Under the pieces are notes generated by a model. The model saw nothing but the letters and a program-made list of their open reading frames with translations. It searched no databases and was not told the DNA's origin. DNA of 64,000 nucleotides. Origin: Chitinophaga sp. CF418. Its GTDB lineage: Bacteria; Bacteroidota; Bacteroidia; Chitinophagales; Chitinophagaceae. The position numbers were made by a program, and so were the translations under genes. The stretch covers positions 220,494 through 284,493 of the forward strand of contig NZ_FRCN01000009.1 in assembly GCF_900142925.1 (NCBI RefSeq). Direction: 5' to 3'. Positions 17,504 to 25,645 of this stretch are shown piece by piece. How positions within the stretch are numbered: the stretch's first letter is position 1; each line of letters starts with the position of its first letter.

Positions 17504-19315
17504 ATGAAACATAAAATATTACTACTGCTCTTATCAATAGTTACCGGTCTTTCTTCCTGCTCACTGGAAGAAGTGAATCCGTCCGGATTTACGATCGAAT
17601 CGGTAGCTGCTTCCTCCGTGGACGGATACAGAAACCTTGTCAATAATTGTTATTTCGGTATGGAACGCCAGTTATACGGATATAACCAATGGATGATGCT
17701 CTGTGAAGCGGGCACTGATCTATGGACTTATCAGAAGAACGGTGTATCGTTCGCCCAGTTCTTTAAATATGGAGCCGGCGCTACTATGAGCCTTACCACG
17801 GGAAGTGGAATATGGAACGCCTGCTATGATGGTATTGGCTCCTGTAATACTGCTATTAAGTATGCCGACATTGCTCCGTTCACAACACCGGAAAAGAAGA
17901 ATGAAATGGTGGCGGAAGCTTATTTTCTGCGGGCGATGTACTACTATAATCTTGTGGAACAATTCGGTGGTGTAACCCTTACTACAGCGCCTGTTGCCAC
18001 AGTCAACCTGCACCCTGAAAGAGCAGTTCCGCTGGATGTCTATAAGAACGTCATTATCCCCGACCTGGAATTTGCTGTAAAGTGGCTGCCGGTAAATAAC
18101 GGCACCACCAAGCCTTCCAAAAAGGCTGCTCTGGGTTTCCTGGCCAGGGCTTATCTCCAGACGGTTGAATATGATGAGACAAAGTCTATGGCAGCGAAAG
18201 CGCTTGAAACTGCCAAACTGCTCATTGATGATTGTGAAAGTGGCGGTAGCAAGTATAATACCTATCTCTACCCTACATTCGATGATGTATTCCTGGAAGC
18301 CAATAATTACAGCAACAGGGAATCCTTATGGTCACATCGTTATGTGGTGGGAGGTGTAAGCAATAGTGCCTGGAATATGAATATGAACAATGAGTTGTTT
18401 TACTGCGTAGTAACAGACTTCGGCGCAATACAACAACTGGGTGCTGACTATACCACCTGGGGCCGCCGTTCAGGAGGTCAGTTCATGCCGACCGCCTATT
18501 TGCTGAACTTGTTTGTACAGGATAATGGAACACTCGACCCCCGGTATCATAAATCATTTCAGACCTCATGGACCGTCAATAAGCCTTCCTATACCTGGAC
18601 GGATGCCGCTCTGAAGATATTTGACCGTTCAACGGCTATAACGACCAGTACTACACTTGCTCAGGGAAGTGCGGCTATTGATTTCGTTCATCCGAATGAT
18701 CCCGATTATGCCACAAAGGTTGCGGACAAACTCTCTCAACCATACCTGGTAGTGGATTACGCAGATGTTTATGATGCTGCAAAGAAATCCGTGAAAATGC
18801 AGTACAACCGGGTGAACAGGCCATTGGATGGGGGAGGAACGTTTACTACGAATCCTTTCTTCAGCTTTTACCCCTCACTGCTCAAACATAACAGCAGTAA
18901 CTACTATACGAATAACGCATCCAATAACCGTTATGGTAACTTAAATGCCACATTTATGATGCGGATGTCTGAGGTATACCTGATCGCTGCGGAAGCCGAT
19001 ATTTATGCCAATGGCGGAGGAAATGCTGCGCAATATATCAATAAGATCAGAACCAGGGCTGGCGCTATGCTGGTACCGGGAGCTGTAACTGTTCAGACAG
19101 TGTTGGATGAGCGGGCGCGGGAACTATGTGGGGAATATGTAAGGTTCTATGATTTAAAACGGACTAAGAAACTGAACAAAACTTACCTGATGAATGCCAA
19201 TCCTGATGTTGGTCAGTTCTTTACCGATAGTCAGAATGAAGTGCGGCCTATTCCAACCGATTTCCTGAATACACTGGAGTCGGGAGGAAGCTATTATCAG
19301 AATCCAAATTATTGA
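17504..19315 (+). CDS. SusD/RagB nutrient-binding outer-membrane lipoprotein (pair 1)
   Basis: 603 residues, starting 11 bp after the SusC stop. The signal peptide ends in a lipobox LSSC. The N-terminal SusD-like and C-terminal SusD/RagB domains are visible: EAYFLRAMYYYNLVEQFGGV (TPR-like segment) and MMRMSEVYLIAAEADIYANGG through LDERARELCGEYVRFYDLKR near the C-terminus. It forms the lid over the SusC barrel. A terminator follows immediately, so this two-gene unit stands without linked hydrolases. Confidence 0.95.
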   Translation: MKHKILLLLLSIVTGLSSCSLEEVNPSGFTIESVAASSVDGYRNLVNNCYFGMERQLYGYNQWMMLCEAGTDLWTYQKNGVSFAQFFKYGAGATMSLTTGSGIWNACYDGIGSCNTAIKYADIAPFTTPEKKNEMVAEAYFLRAMYYYNLVEQFGGVTLTTAPVATVNLHPERAVPLDVYKNVIIPDLEFAVKWLPVNNGTTKPSKKAALGFLARAYLQTVEYDETKSMAAKALETAKLLIDDCESGGSKYNTYLYPTFDDVFLEANNYSNRESLWSHRYVVGGVSNSAWNMNMNNELFYCVVTDFGAIQQLGADYTTWGRRSGGQFMPTAYLLNLFVQDNGTLDPRYHKSFQTSWTVNKPSYTWTDAALKIFDRSTAITTSTTLAQGSAAIDFVHPNDPDYATKVADKLSQPYLVVDYADVYDAAKKSVKMQYNRVNRPLDGGGTFTTNPFFSFYPSLLKHNSSNYYTNNASNNRYGNLNATFMMRMSEVYLIAAEADIYANGGGNAAQYINKIRTRAGAMLVPGAVTVQTVLDERARELCGEYVRFYDLKRTKKLNKTYLMNANPDVGQFFTDSQNEVRPIPTDFLNTLESGGSYYQNPNY

Positions 19316-19321
19316 TTGTAG

Positions 19322-19355
19322 ATGAAAAGTCCGGCAGTTTAGCCGGGCTTTTCAT
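19322..19355 (+). terminator. Intrinsic terminator after SusCD pair 1
   Basis: The stem ATGAAAAGTCCGGC / GCCGGGCTTTTCAT has one G-T pair and a 6-nt loop AGTTTA, and is T-rich downstream. Confidence 0.85.
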
Positions 19356-19477
19356 AGCGTATTTTATTTTTTGTTTTGTGTTTATATAATTTTAATATTG
19401 TGGAAAATATCATAGCTTCGCTTTGAATGAGATGAACTGTTTGTTAGTTTTTAATAATTCTAAAACAATTTAGTTTT

Positions 19478-20017
19478 ATGGCAGAAATTGCAACAGCAAT
19501 CAGCTCATTTCTCACAAAGGGGTGGAGAAATTTTACCTGGACAGATTTTCCTCTATATCGCTTCTGGCACCATCCAACAATTACTCCTTCGCAACAAGAA
19601 CTAAAGGATGGTGAAATAAAGATTGCATATACCTACAAATCCAAAGTTGACGAACTTATTGAACAATCCAAGTACATCTTAAACCTTAAAGAGGGATGGG
19701 ATGAAGAAGATGCTTTGCCCATAGATAAAACTATCTGGGAGAATGCTACTTCCTTTTTAAGGACATATGTCAACTATATTGATCAGCATTATAGGATTCC
19801 TTTTGAACTGCCAGAGATAAATCCCTTACGGGATGGGTCAATGGACCTGGAATGGAGAACCGCTAAGGGAAGATTGCTGATTAACTTTAATAATAGAAAC
19901 CCTCAGAAGGCATCGTTTTATGGCGACAGATATGCTAATGAGGATAGTATTAAAGGAAATGTGGACATTAAGGAAGTAAAAGAGCATTTAGCTATCTGGA
20001 TGAAAAACTGTTTGTAA
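19478..20017 (+). CDS. Uncharacterised protein with GWDEEDALP motif; first gene of a two-gene cassette
   Basis: 179 residues, soluble, no signal peptide. It has a short aromatic N-terminus, a central helix pair around LKEGWDEEDALPIDKTIW (about 70-87), and a C-terminal strand set MDLEWRTAKGRLLINF then ASFYGDRYANEDSIKG. From memory, proteins with a GWD..A.PI helix and a GS(I/M)D..WR..LLIN..FYGD block are scattered widely through bacteria without assigned function; I could not check this. The partner gene starts 17 bp after the stop. The stop region carries a tandem 10-mer (ACTGTTTGTA twice). The A/T-rich base composition differs by eye from the adjacent Sus genes. Confidence 0.8.
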   Translation: MAEIATAISSFLTKGWRNFTWTDFPLYRFWHHPTITPSQQELKDGEIKIAYTYKSKVDELIEQSKYILNLKEGWDEEDALPIDKTIWENATSFLRTYVNYIDQHYRIPFELPEINPLRDGSMDLEWRTAKGRLLINFNNRNPQKASFYGDRYANEDSIKGNVDIKEVKEHLAIWMKNCL

Positions 20018-20034
20018 CTGTTTGTAACCAAAAT

Positions 20035-20493
20035 ATGGAAAAGTTATTTATCCCAAACGAAGACTACGTTTTCTGTCGCGTAGGCGCAGATTTTATTAGT
20101 TCAAAGGATCATAAGCCCAGAGCCAGCGCATTTAGGAATACTCCGGTTACAGGTGGCAATTTAAGCTGTGACTGGGACAAATATTGCACTGCAGAATCAT
20201 CCCGGGCGCTGATTGGACGTCAGTTTAATGTTAAGACAGGCAAACACAAGGATCCTAGTAAATTTTATATCTATAAATTTAATGTAGGAGCTGTTCGCAA
20301 TATGCATTCTCCCGGGAGAGAACAGGAAATCGAACATGATCCGGTTTACAATGATCCTGAAATTGAGGGTGCGCCTAACAATATTGCGCATTCAATTATG
20401 ATTGGAGATAAAGGAAATGATGAAGAGTTCAGAATAAAACTTGTAGAAACGGGTAGCTGGGCGATAAGACCTGGTTTCATAAAGGTTGCTTAA
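20035..20493 (+). CDS. Uncharacterised partner protein of the GWD cassette
   Basis: 152 residues, soluble. It starts MEKLFIPNEDYVFCRVGADF, continues with ASAFRNTPVTGGNLSCDWDKYC and ends near NNIAHSIMIGDKGNDEEFRIKLVETGSWAIRPG. The pattern Y-x-F-x-R-V ... A-F-x-N/D ... L-S-x-D-W-x-K-Y ... N-x-A-H-x-x-I looks like a family that accompanies GWD-type proteins, although its function is unknown to me. It is co-directional with the previous gene at 17-bp spacing, so the two are very likely one transcript and may form a complex. The conserved Cys, His and Asp residues leave an enzymatic role open. Confidence 0.8.
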   Translation: MEKLFIPNEDYVFCRVGADFISSKDHKPRASAFRNTPVTGGNLSCDWDKYCTAESSRALIGRQFNVKTGKHKDPSKFYIYKFNVGAVRNMHSPGREQEIEHDPVYNDPEIEGAPNNIAHSIMIGDKGNDEEFRIKLVETGSWAIRPGFIKVA

Positions 20494-20611
20494 TCAGGCA
20501 TCATCTGACTTTATCATGCAATTTTGTACATCTGCCGGAGTGCCTCGATTCCAATCGTTATTTACATTGTATAGTTTGATATTAAATAAATAAGGCATAA
20601 TTTGATCGGGT

Positions 20612-21523
20612 ATGGAACATAATAACAGACTCGATCTTGCCAGGCAATCTCTCCTCGGGCTATCAATAGGTGACGCTTTCGGCGAAACATTCTTTGGGCC
20701 CGGGGAGGTGATTTTGAATAGGATACAAGAGAAAGTATTGCAGGAAGGCGAATGGCTTTTTACAGATGATACGGTAATGGGTATTGGTGTTTACAATATC
20801 TTATCAAAAACCGGGCATATTGATCAGGACCTGTTAGCCAAAGAATTTGCAGATAACTATTTATTGGATGACTATCGTGGTTATGGCGGAACTGCTCATG
20901 CTATTTTAAAGGCTATTGCAGCAGGGGAGCACTGGTCTGAAGTTAGCCGTGCTGCATTTGATGGCATGGGCTCAATGGGCAACGGCGCCCCTATGCGCTC
21001 TGGGCCGATCGGAGCTTACTTTTATGATGATATTGATAATGTTATCGAACAGGCAAGGCTTGCAGCAGCAATTACGCACGCCCATAATGAAGCTATTGCC
21101 GGCGCTATTGCTGTTGCATTAGCGGCATGCTTTTGTGTAAATGGGAAGTTAAAAGGAGCATTTTCCGCATCGCAGTTTTTTGATTTTGTGGTGATGCTTA
21201 CGCCGGAAAGCGATATAAAATATAAAGTGAAGAAGGCAGCAATGCTCCCTGCAAATTATGACATCAGAACTATCGTATCGGTATTAGGCAATGGTACACG
21301 GTTAACAGCCCAGGATACCGTACCTTTTGCACTGTGGTGTGCGGCCAATCACCTATCTGATTTTTCAGCCGCTATCTGGACCGCTGTAAGCGGATTGGGT
21401 GACAGAGATACAATTGCCGCGATAGTAGGAAGTATAGTTGCTTTATCAGCTCCGGATGACACTATTCCACAACAATGGTGCAGGCAAACGGAAAAGTTTG
21501 ATAGTTCTCCTTTTATGAAATAG
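20612..21523 (+). CDS. ADP-ribosylglycohydrolase family protein
   Basis: 303 residues. The family signatures are present: LGLSIGDAFGE (16-26), TDDT (51-54, metal ligands), MGNGAPMRSGPIG (122-134) and ITHAHNEAIAGA (144-155). A C-terminal DxD-type ligand that binds the second Mg ion is expected around residues 255-262; GDRDTIAAIVGS fits. DraG-like enzymes remove ADP-ribose from Arg or other residues or from nucleic acid. It lies 118 bp after the GWD cassette in the same direction. The last 17 codons fall in a 74-bp unit repeated three times, so the natural C-terminus may have been altered. Confidence 0.9.
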   Translation: MEHNNRLDLARQSLLGLSIGDAFGETFFGPGEVILNRIQEKVLQEGEWLFTDDTVMGIGVYNILSKTGHIDQDLLAKEFADNYLLDDYRGYGGTAHAILKAIAAGEHWSEVSRAAFDGMGSMGNGAPMRSGPIGAYFYDDIDNVIEQARLAAAITHAHNEAIAGAIAVALAACFCVNGKLKGAFSASQFFDFVVMLTPESDIKYKVKKAAMLPANYDIRTIVSVLGNGTRLTAQDTVPFALWCAANHLSDFSAAIWTAVSGLGDRDTIAAIVGSIVALSAPDDTIPQQWCRQTEKFDSSPFMK

Positions 21524-21690
21524 TGTATCCGGACAGATATCCAACGCAATGGAGCGGGCAAACGGAAAAGTTTGATAGTTCTCCTTTTATGAAATAGTGC
21601 ATCTGGACAGATATCCAACGCAATGGATCAGGCAAACGGAAGAATATTAATAGCTCACCTTTCCTGAAATAATCAATCCGGACAAATATC
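21473..21690. repeat. 74-bp tandem repeat, three copies, covering a gene end
   Basis: Units begin with CAATGG at 21473, 21547 and 21621. Copies one and two are nearly identical. The third is diverged (about a quarter of bases changed) and runs into the end of the HxlR gene. Copy one encodes the last residues of the ADP-ribosylglycohydrolase, QTEKFDSSPFMK-stop; copies two and three still encode QTEKFDSSPFMK and QTEEY-stop in shifted frames. Confidence 0.9.
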
Positions 21691-22071
21691 TTATTCATGT
21701 GTCGCCGTCGTCTCTTCCATCACCGCACGGTGTTGTACCCCCCATTCCTCCAGCTGCTGCCATATAGGAGCCAGTTTGCGCGCACTTTCCGACAAAGTAT
21801 ATTCTACTCTGGGAGGTACTTCCGCATATACTCTTCTGATAACCAGACCGCTTTTCTCCAGCTCCTGCAAATGCAGCGTTAGCATGCGATCAGAAATATC
21901 AGGGATATGCTCCTTCAGTTCGCTGAAGCGCATTGTTCTTTTTTCTAGTTTATAGAGAATAACCAGTTTCCATCTGCCGCCCAGAACATCTATTGCATAT
22001 ACGGCTCCGCAAAAATCAAGGAGATTCCTGAGATTTTGAGCATTGGTGGATGTTGGCTTACGTTTGCCCAT
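21691..22071 (-). CDS. HxlR-type winged-helix transcriptional regulator
   Basis: 126 residues. The winged-helix HxlR core is clear: GGRWKLVILYKLEKRTMRFSELKEHIPDISDRMLTLHLQELEKSGLVIRRVYAEVPPRVEYTLSE-type order, with C24 in DFCGAVYAIDVLGG at the N-terminal side. HxlR proteins often sense electrophiles or quinones through cysteine. It is divergently transcribed from an NAD(P)H quinone oxidoreductase gene 101 bp away, the classical arrangement for regulating that gene. The 3' end abuts the 74-bp repeats. Confidence 0.93.
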   Translation of the reverse strand: MGKRKPTSTNAQNLRNLLDFCGAVYAIDVLGGRWKLVILYKLEKRTMRFSELKEHIPDISDRMLTLHLQELEKSGLVIRRVYAEVPPRVEYTLSESARKLAPIWQQLEEWGVQHRAVMEETTATHE

Positions 22072-22134
22072 TACTTACAATTTTGTGTGAAACATACAAT
22101 CAGCCGCGCTGTTACAGCGTAACCGACCACAATT

Positions 22135-22142
22135 TACCTTTG
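22135..22142 (+). promoter_or_regulatory. -7 element TACCTTTG for the quinone oxidoreductase gene
   Basis: An exact TAnnTTTG match, 30 bp before the ATG at 22173. Just upstream is the imperfect palindrome GCTGTTACAGC (22108-22118), a candidate HxlR site. Confidence 0.55.
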
Positions 22143-22172
22143 CTGCGTTAACAGAAAAATCAACGTAAAATT

Positions 22173-22841
22173 ATGAAAATACTAATTGTGTTGGCCCATC
22201 CGGAAATGCAAAGTATGAATGGCGCCATGTTTAAACAAGGTATTAAAACGCTGGAAGAAGAAGGGCACGAAGTAAAAGTATCAGATCTCTACAGGGAAGA
22301 ATTTAATCCTGTGTCAGGTCGGCGTAATTTCAAGACCACTTATGACGCTGCTTTTTTTAAGCAACAACTGGAAGAAATACATGCAACGGATACTGCCGGA
22401 TTTGCAGACGATATCGAAACAGAACAACAAAAGGTGGAATGGTGTGACCTGATGATCTGGCAGTTTCCGATATGGTGGTTTACCGTACCAGCGATTCTCA
22501 AAGGCTGGGTGGATCGCGTTTTTGCCATGGGACGGTTTTACGGAAGTGAAAGGTGTTACGAAGAAGGCGTATTTAAAGGTAAAAAAGCCATCCTTTCCCT
22601 TACTGTCGGCGCTAATGAAAATGCTTACCTGAAAAATGGGCTCCATGGAGATCTGTATGGTGTTCTTAAACCCATCCACCGGGGGATGCTGAAGTTTACG
22701 GGGTTTGACGTACTTCGCCCCCACGTAATATATGCCCCTGTCCGGCAGACTGTAGTACAGCGGGAACTGGAACTGGCCCGCTGGGAAGAAAGACTGAAGC
22801 ATATTTTCACGGAGCACTCCATCGATGTTGATATTTATTAA
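22173..22841 (+). CDS. NAD(P)H dehydrogenase (quinone), flavodoxin-fold
   Basis: 222 residues with the Flavodoxin_2 layout: MKILIVLAHPEMQSMNGAM (FMN/FAD phosphate loop), WCDLMIWQFPIWWFTVPAILKGWVDRVF (the aromatic quinone-binding signature) and LSLTVGANENAY. Enzymes of this group (MdaB/NQO1-like) carry out two-electron reduction of quinones and protect against redox cycling. Divergence from an HxlR regulator supports an inducible detoxification role. It ends at a bidirectional hairpin shared with the next, convergent gene. Confidence 0.94.
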   Translation: MKILIVLAHPEMQSMNGAMFKQGIKTLEEEGHEVKVSDLYREEFNPVSGRRNFKTTYDAAFFKQQLEEIHATDTAGFADDIETEQQKVEWCDLMIWQFPIWWFTVPAILKGWVDRVFAMGRFYGSERCYEEGVFKGKKAILSLTVGANENAYLKNGLHGDLYGVLKPIHRGMLKFTGFDVLRPHVIYAPVRQTVVQRELELARWEERLKHIFTEHSIDVDIY

Positions 22842-22850
22842 TAGCCCAAT

Positions 22851-22891
22851 AAGTAATGCAGGTTATCTTTAACAGATGACCTGCATTACTT
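22851..22891. terminator. Bidirectional hairpin between convergent genes
   Basis: The 13-bp stem AAGTAATGCAGGT / ACCTGCATTACTT has a 15-nt loop. Its right arm overlaps the stop codon of the minus-strand gene at 22890. Confidence 0.75.
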
Positions 22892-23585
22892 AATATGACG
22901 TTTGCAACCGGCCTTGTCGGGAAGGTTTTGTTTGTGCTTCTTTCCGCAGAAGGATAATAGCTAATACAATTACCCAGAGCAGGAAAACGCCGATATTAAT
23001 GCGCTCCCAGACACCAATCAACGGTGTAGGCTGATTGGTGGCAATGCCGTCAGCATCCCCGAAGGTCAGCCCCCCGAAAATAAGAAGTACCACGAAGGTC
23101 AGAATAGAATATATACGGAACCATTTCCCGAATGCAGCTGCCGCAAACCCCAGCGCAAACAAGTAGATAATCTCGGTGATAGCTCCAAGAGTAATATGTA
23201 AAGTATCTGAGAATGTTCCGCCACCTGCTGCCAGCGTTTCACGAAGATGCATTGGGGCAAATGGCCACAGGATGCCAAGTAAGCCGTAGACAATTAACAG
23301 GATACCTGCAATACGTAAAGGACGATTTGCGTCTGCAGATCTAAATACACCCCACGCAAAGGCAATCATTAATAATGTATAGGGCGTACTTACTATCAGC
23401 CATAAGGTTCGCGTCGGTGCGCCAACAGCGGATAACTCGCTTACGGTCTGTGCAGCGCTATCATACTCCTTCCATTGCATGGCTACAATAATATTTATTG
23501 CGATATATAATAGGAAAGAGATAATGCCACAGGTAAGCAAAGCGTTCTGCTTTGTATGATAATGTTTTGCGTCTATCATAATCAT
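22890..23585 (-). CDS. DUF998-type membrane protein
   Basis: 231 residues with about six hydrophobic spans. The DUF998 marks are visible: SAAQTVSELSAVGAPTR after the first span and PTPLIGVWERINIGVFLLW before the last. The short charged tail RKEAQTKPSRQGRLQTSY is cytoplasmic by the positive-inside rule. DUF998 proteins are uncharacterised inner-membrane proteins. ATG codons at 23585 and 23579 are both possible starts. Confidence 0.85.
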   Translation of the reverse strand: MIMIDAKHYHTKQNALLTCGIISFLLYIAINIIVAMQWKEYDSAAQTVSELSAVGAPTRTLWLIVSTPYTLLMIAFAWGVFRSADANRPLRIAGILLIVYGLLGILWPFAPMHLRETLAAGGGTFSDTLHITLGAITEIIYLFALGFAAAAFGKWFRIYSILTFVVLLIFGGLTFGDADGIATNQPTPLIGVWERINIGVFLLWVIVLAIILLRKEAQTKPSRQGRLQTSY

Positions 23586-23809
23586 GATATTTAGAATGTA
23601 TTGAAGTTACAATTGTGCTTATTTATTACCTATGACGATACTCATATGCGGCGATGACAGGAAGTAGTTATGTTCACCCCTATACAGATGAGCTTAATGA
23701 TCAGCATTTTTATCTAATTTTAGCGGGCAGTTACTTGGGGAACTTCCCGGACGGCTGATGTAGGAGCGTGGACTTGTGGCAATTCTTTCAACCAAAAGAC
23801 AATTTATTG

Positions 23810-24886
23810 ATGAGAAAACTATTTTGCCTGCTGTTAACCTTTAACATTCTCCACTTGCATGCGCAGGACGCCCAACAGGAGCCTCCGCTGAAAATAACTG
23901 GCTATCTGGAAGTTTATTATTCATATGATTTTGGAAAACCGGCAGATCACAAAAGACCAGCCTTTATGTATTCCTTTAATCGCCACAATGAGGTCAATCT
24001 TAATCTGGGCTTCGTAAAAGCTGCTTATGTGAAAAACAGTGTACGGGCCAACCTGGCGCTAATGACAGGTACCTATGCAAATGCCAATATGGCTTCAGAG
24101 CCAGGCGTAATAAAGAATATCTATGAGGCAAATGCCGGTGTCAAAATATCAAAGCAACACAATCTCTGGATCGATGCAGGTATTTTTGCTTCCCATATCG
24201 GTTTTGAAGGCGCTGTTGGAAAAGACTGCTGGAACCTGACAAGGAGCATACTGGCTGATAACACCCCTTATTATGAGAGTGGGGTTAAGATTTCTTATAC
24301 CTCTCCCAGTGAAAAGTGGTTGTTGAGCGCACTGATACTGAACGGATGGCAACGGATACAGCGTGCAGATGGTAACAATACTCCGGCATTCGGACACCAG
24401 ATTACATTTAAACCGACGGCCGTATTTACTTTTAACAGTAGTTCCTTTATTGGCAGTGATAAACCTGATAGTATCCGACGGATGCGCTACTTCCATAACT
24501 TTTACACACAGATGCAACTGGTGGAGAAATTCGGTTTAACAGCAGGCTTTGACATCGGAGCGGAACAGAAGGAAAAAGGAAGCGATAGTTATAATACATG
24601 GTATTCTCCCGTGCTCATATTAAGATATACGCCTGTCAAAAAACTGGCAATTGCTGCCAGGGGGGAATATTATCGTGATAAACATGGAGTCATTATAGCC
24701 ACCGGCACCCCTAACGGGTTTCAGACCTGGGGTTGTTCCCTTAACGCGGATTACGCCATTGCAGATAATGTACTGTTCCGAGTGGAAGGACGCGGATTTT
24801 CGGCCAGGGACGCTGTCTTTTTGAAAGAGTCCCGGCCTGTGACTGATGATTTTTCTGTAACAACTTCTTTATCAATGTCTTTCTGA
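23810..24886 (+). CDS. Porin-like outer-membrane beta-barrel (BBP2 / OmpL-like)
   Basis: About 358 residues from the ATG at 23810; a GTG 42 bp earlier only adds a polar leader. The signal peptide is MRKLFCLLLTFNILHLHAQ. The mature part starts ITGYLEVYYSYDFGKPADHKRPAFMYSFNRHNEVNLNLGF, the usual opening of the putative beta-barrel porin-2 family, and ends SVTTSLSMSF with terminal Phe. Such proteins are common in Bacteroidota but their solute is unknown. A strong terminator follows. Confidence 0.88.
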   Translation: MRKLFCLLLTFNILHLHAQDAQQEPPLKITGYLEVYYSYDFGKPADHKRPAFMYSFNRHNEVNLNLGFVKAAYVKNSVRANLALMTGTYANANMASEPGVIKNIYEANAGVKISKQHNLWIDAGIFASHIGFEGAVGKDCWNLTRSILADNTPYYESGVKISYTSPSEKWLLSALILNGWQRIQRADGNNTPAFGHQITFKPTAVFTFNSSSFIGSDKPDSIRRMRYFHNFYTQMQLVEKFGLTAGFDIGAEQKEKGSDSYNTWYSPVLILRYTPVKKLAIAARGEYYRDKHGVIIATGTPNGFQTWGCSLNADYAIADNVLFRVEGRGFSARDAVFLKESRPVTDDFSVTTSLSMSF

Positions 24887-24913
24887 CAATTTTACCTGGT
24901 TTCCCAACACTGA

Positions 24914-24957
24914 TATTAAAATATGCCCTACTGATTTAAGTAGGGTGTATTTTAATA
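24914..24957 (+). terminator. Intrinsic terminator, 19-bp stem
   Basis: Positions 24914-24932 pair with 24939-24957 with two G-U pairs and the 6-nt loop GATTTA, downstream of the porin-like gene. Confidence 0.8.
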
Positions 24958-25050
24958 CTACTGAAATATGTATTTTTTTCTGCATATAGCCATGGCAGGG
25001 GAGACAACTTTAAAATATCCTTAAAATTTGCACTTGACCCCTATCTTCCT

Positions 25051-25080
25051 TTTGCCGGTTTGAAACTTTTCCTAGCTTTG
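25051..25080 (+). promoter_or_regulatory. Full Bacteroidota promoter TTTG-N18-TAGCTTTG
   Basis: -33 TTTG lies at 25051-25054 and -7 TAGCTTTG at 25073-25080. Transcription would start near 25086, only about 3 nt before the ATG at 25089. Confidence 0.6.
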
Positions 25081-25088
25081 ACCCCCAA

Positions 25089-25487
25089 ATGAGAGTAGCT
25101 GTATTTTTTCTATGTCTGTGCTTGATGCTGGTGAAGGGAATTGAAAACCCCCTGGCGCGCACGTATTATAGTGGGGTCGGTTACGCGCTTGCGACGGAGG
25201 CGGAGGTGGAAAAACACCGGGAAATCCTCACCGGCGGCAACCATTGGAATTGTTCTGTCATTAAGGATACCCGCCCTGTCTCAGAAGATGCATACTTTAT
25301 AAGTGAGGATGTAGAAGACGAGGACCCCAATAGTTTCGCTCATAAATATAAATTACTGGCCAGAGGCCATTCGCCATACGCTTCTTTATCTGTTTTTAAA
25401 TATCATCGCAGGTATTTAAAATCTCCCACAATATTATCGGATCAGGCATCTTATAAATATCTCCTGCAGGGAGTATTAAGGATCTGA
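25089..25487 (+). CDS. Small secreted protein of unknown function
   Basis: 132 residues with a hydrophobic N-terminus MRVAVFFLCLCLMLVKG that may be a signal peptide. The remainder is polar with acidic stretches (EDVEDEDPNS) and a basic C-terminal half (VFKYHRRYLKSP). No family was recognised. The promoter upstream puts the transcript start almost on the start codon, so the mRNA may be leaderless. A long hairpin follows the stop. Expression level and location are unknown. Confidence 0.65.
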   Translation: MRVAVFFLCLCLMLVKGIENPLARTYYSGVGYALATEAEVEKHREILTGGNHWNCSVIKDTRPVSEDAYFISEDVEDEDPNSFAHKYKLLARGHSPYASLSVFKYHRRYLKSPTILSDQASYKYLLQGVLRI

Positions 25488-25492
25488 TCAAA

Positions 25493-25552
25493 ATAATATA
25501 CATCAGCCAACGCGTAGGTATGCCTTATGCATGCCAACCGGATGTATATTAT
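25493..25552 (+). terminator. Nested hairpin after the small secreted gene
   Basis: The outer stem ATAATATACATC / GATGTATATTAT (25493-25504, 25541-25552) encloses an inner stem GGTATGC / GCATGCC (25517-25523, 25529-25535). It is a two-level structure, more elaborate than a plain terminator. Confidence 0.6.
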
Positions 25553-25645
25553 CCTGGCCTCCACATGCATGACATTACTATCGCCGGCTGAACTATTCTC
25601 TCTCAATTTTGCTTTCAGGCAACCTATCGTTTATTAACTAATATC

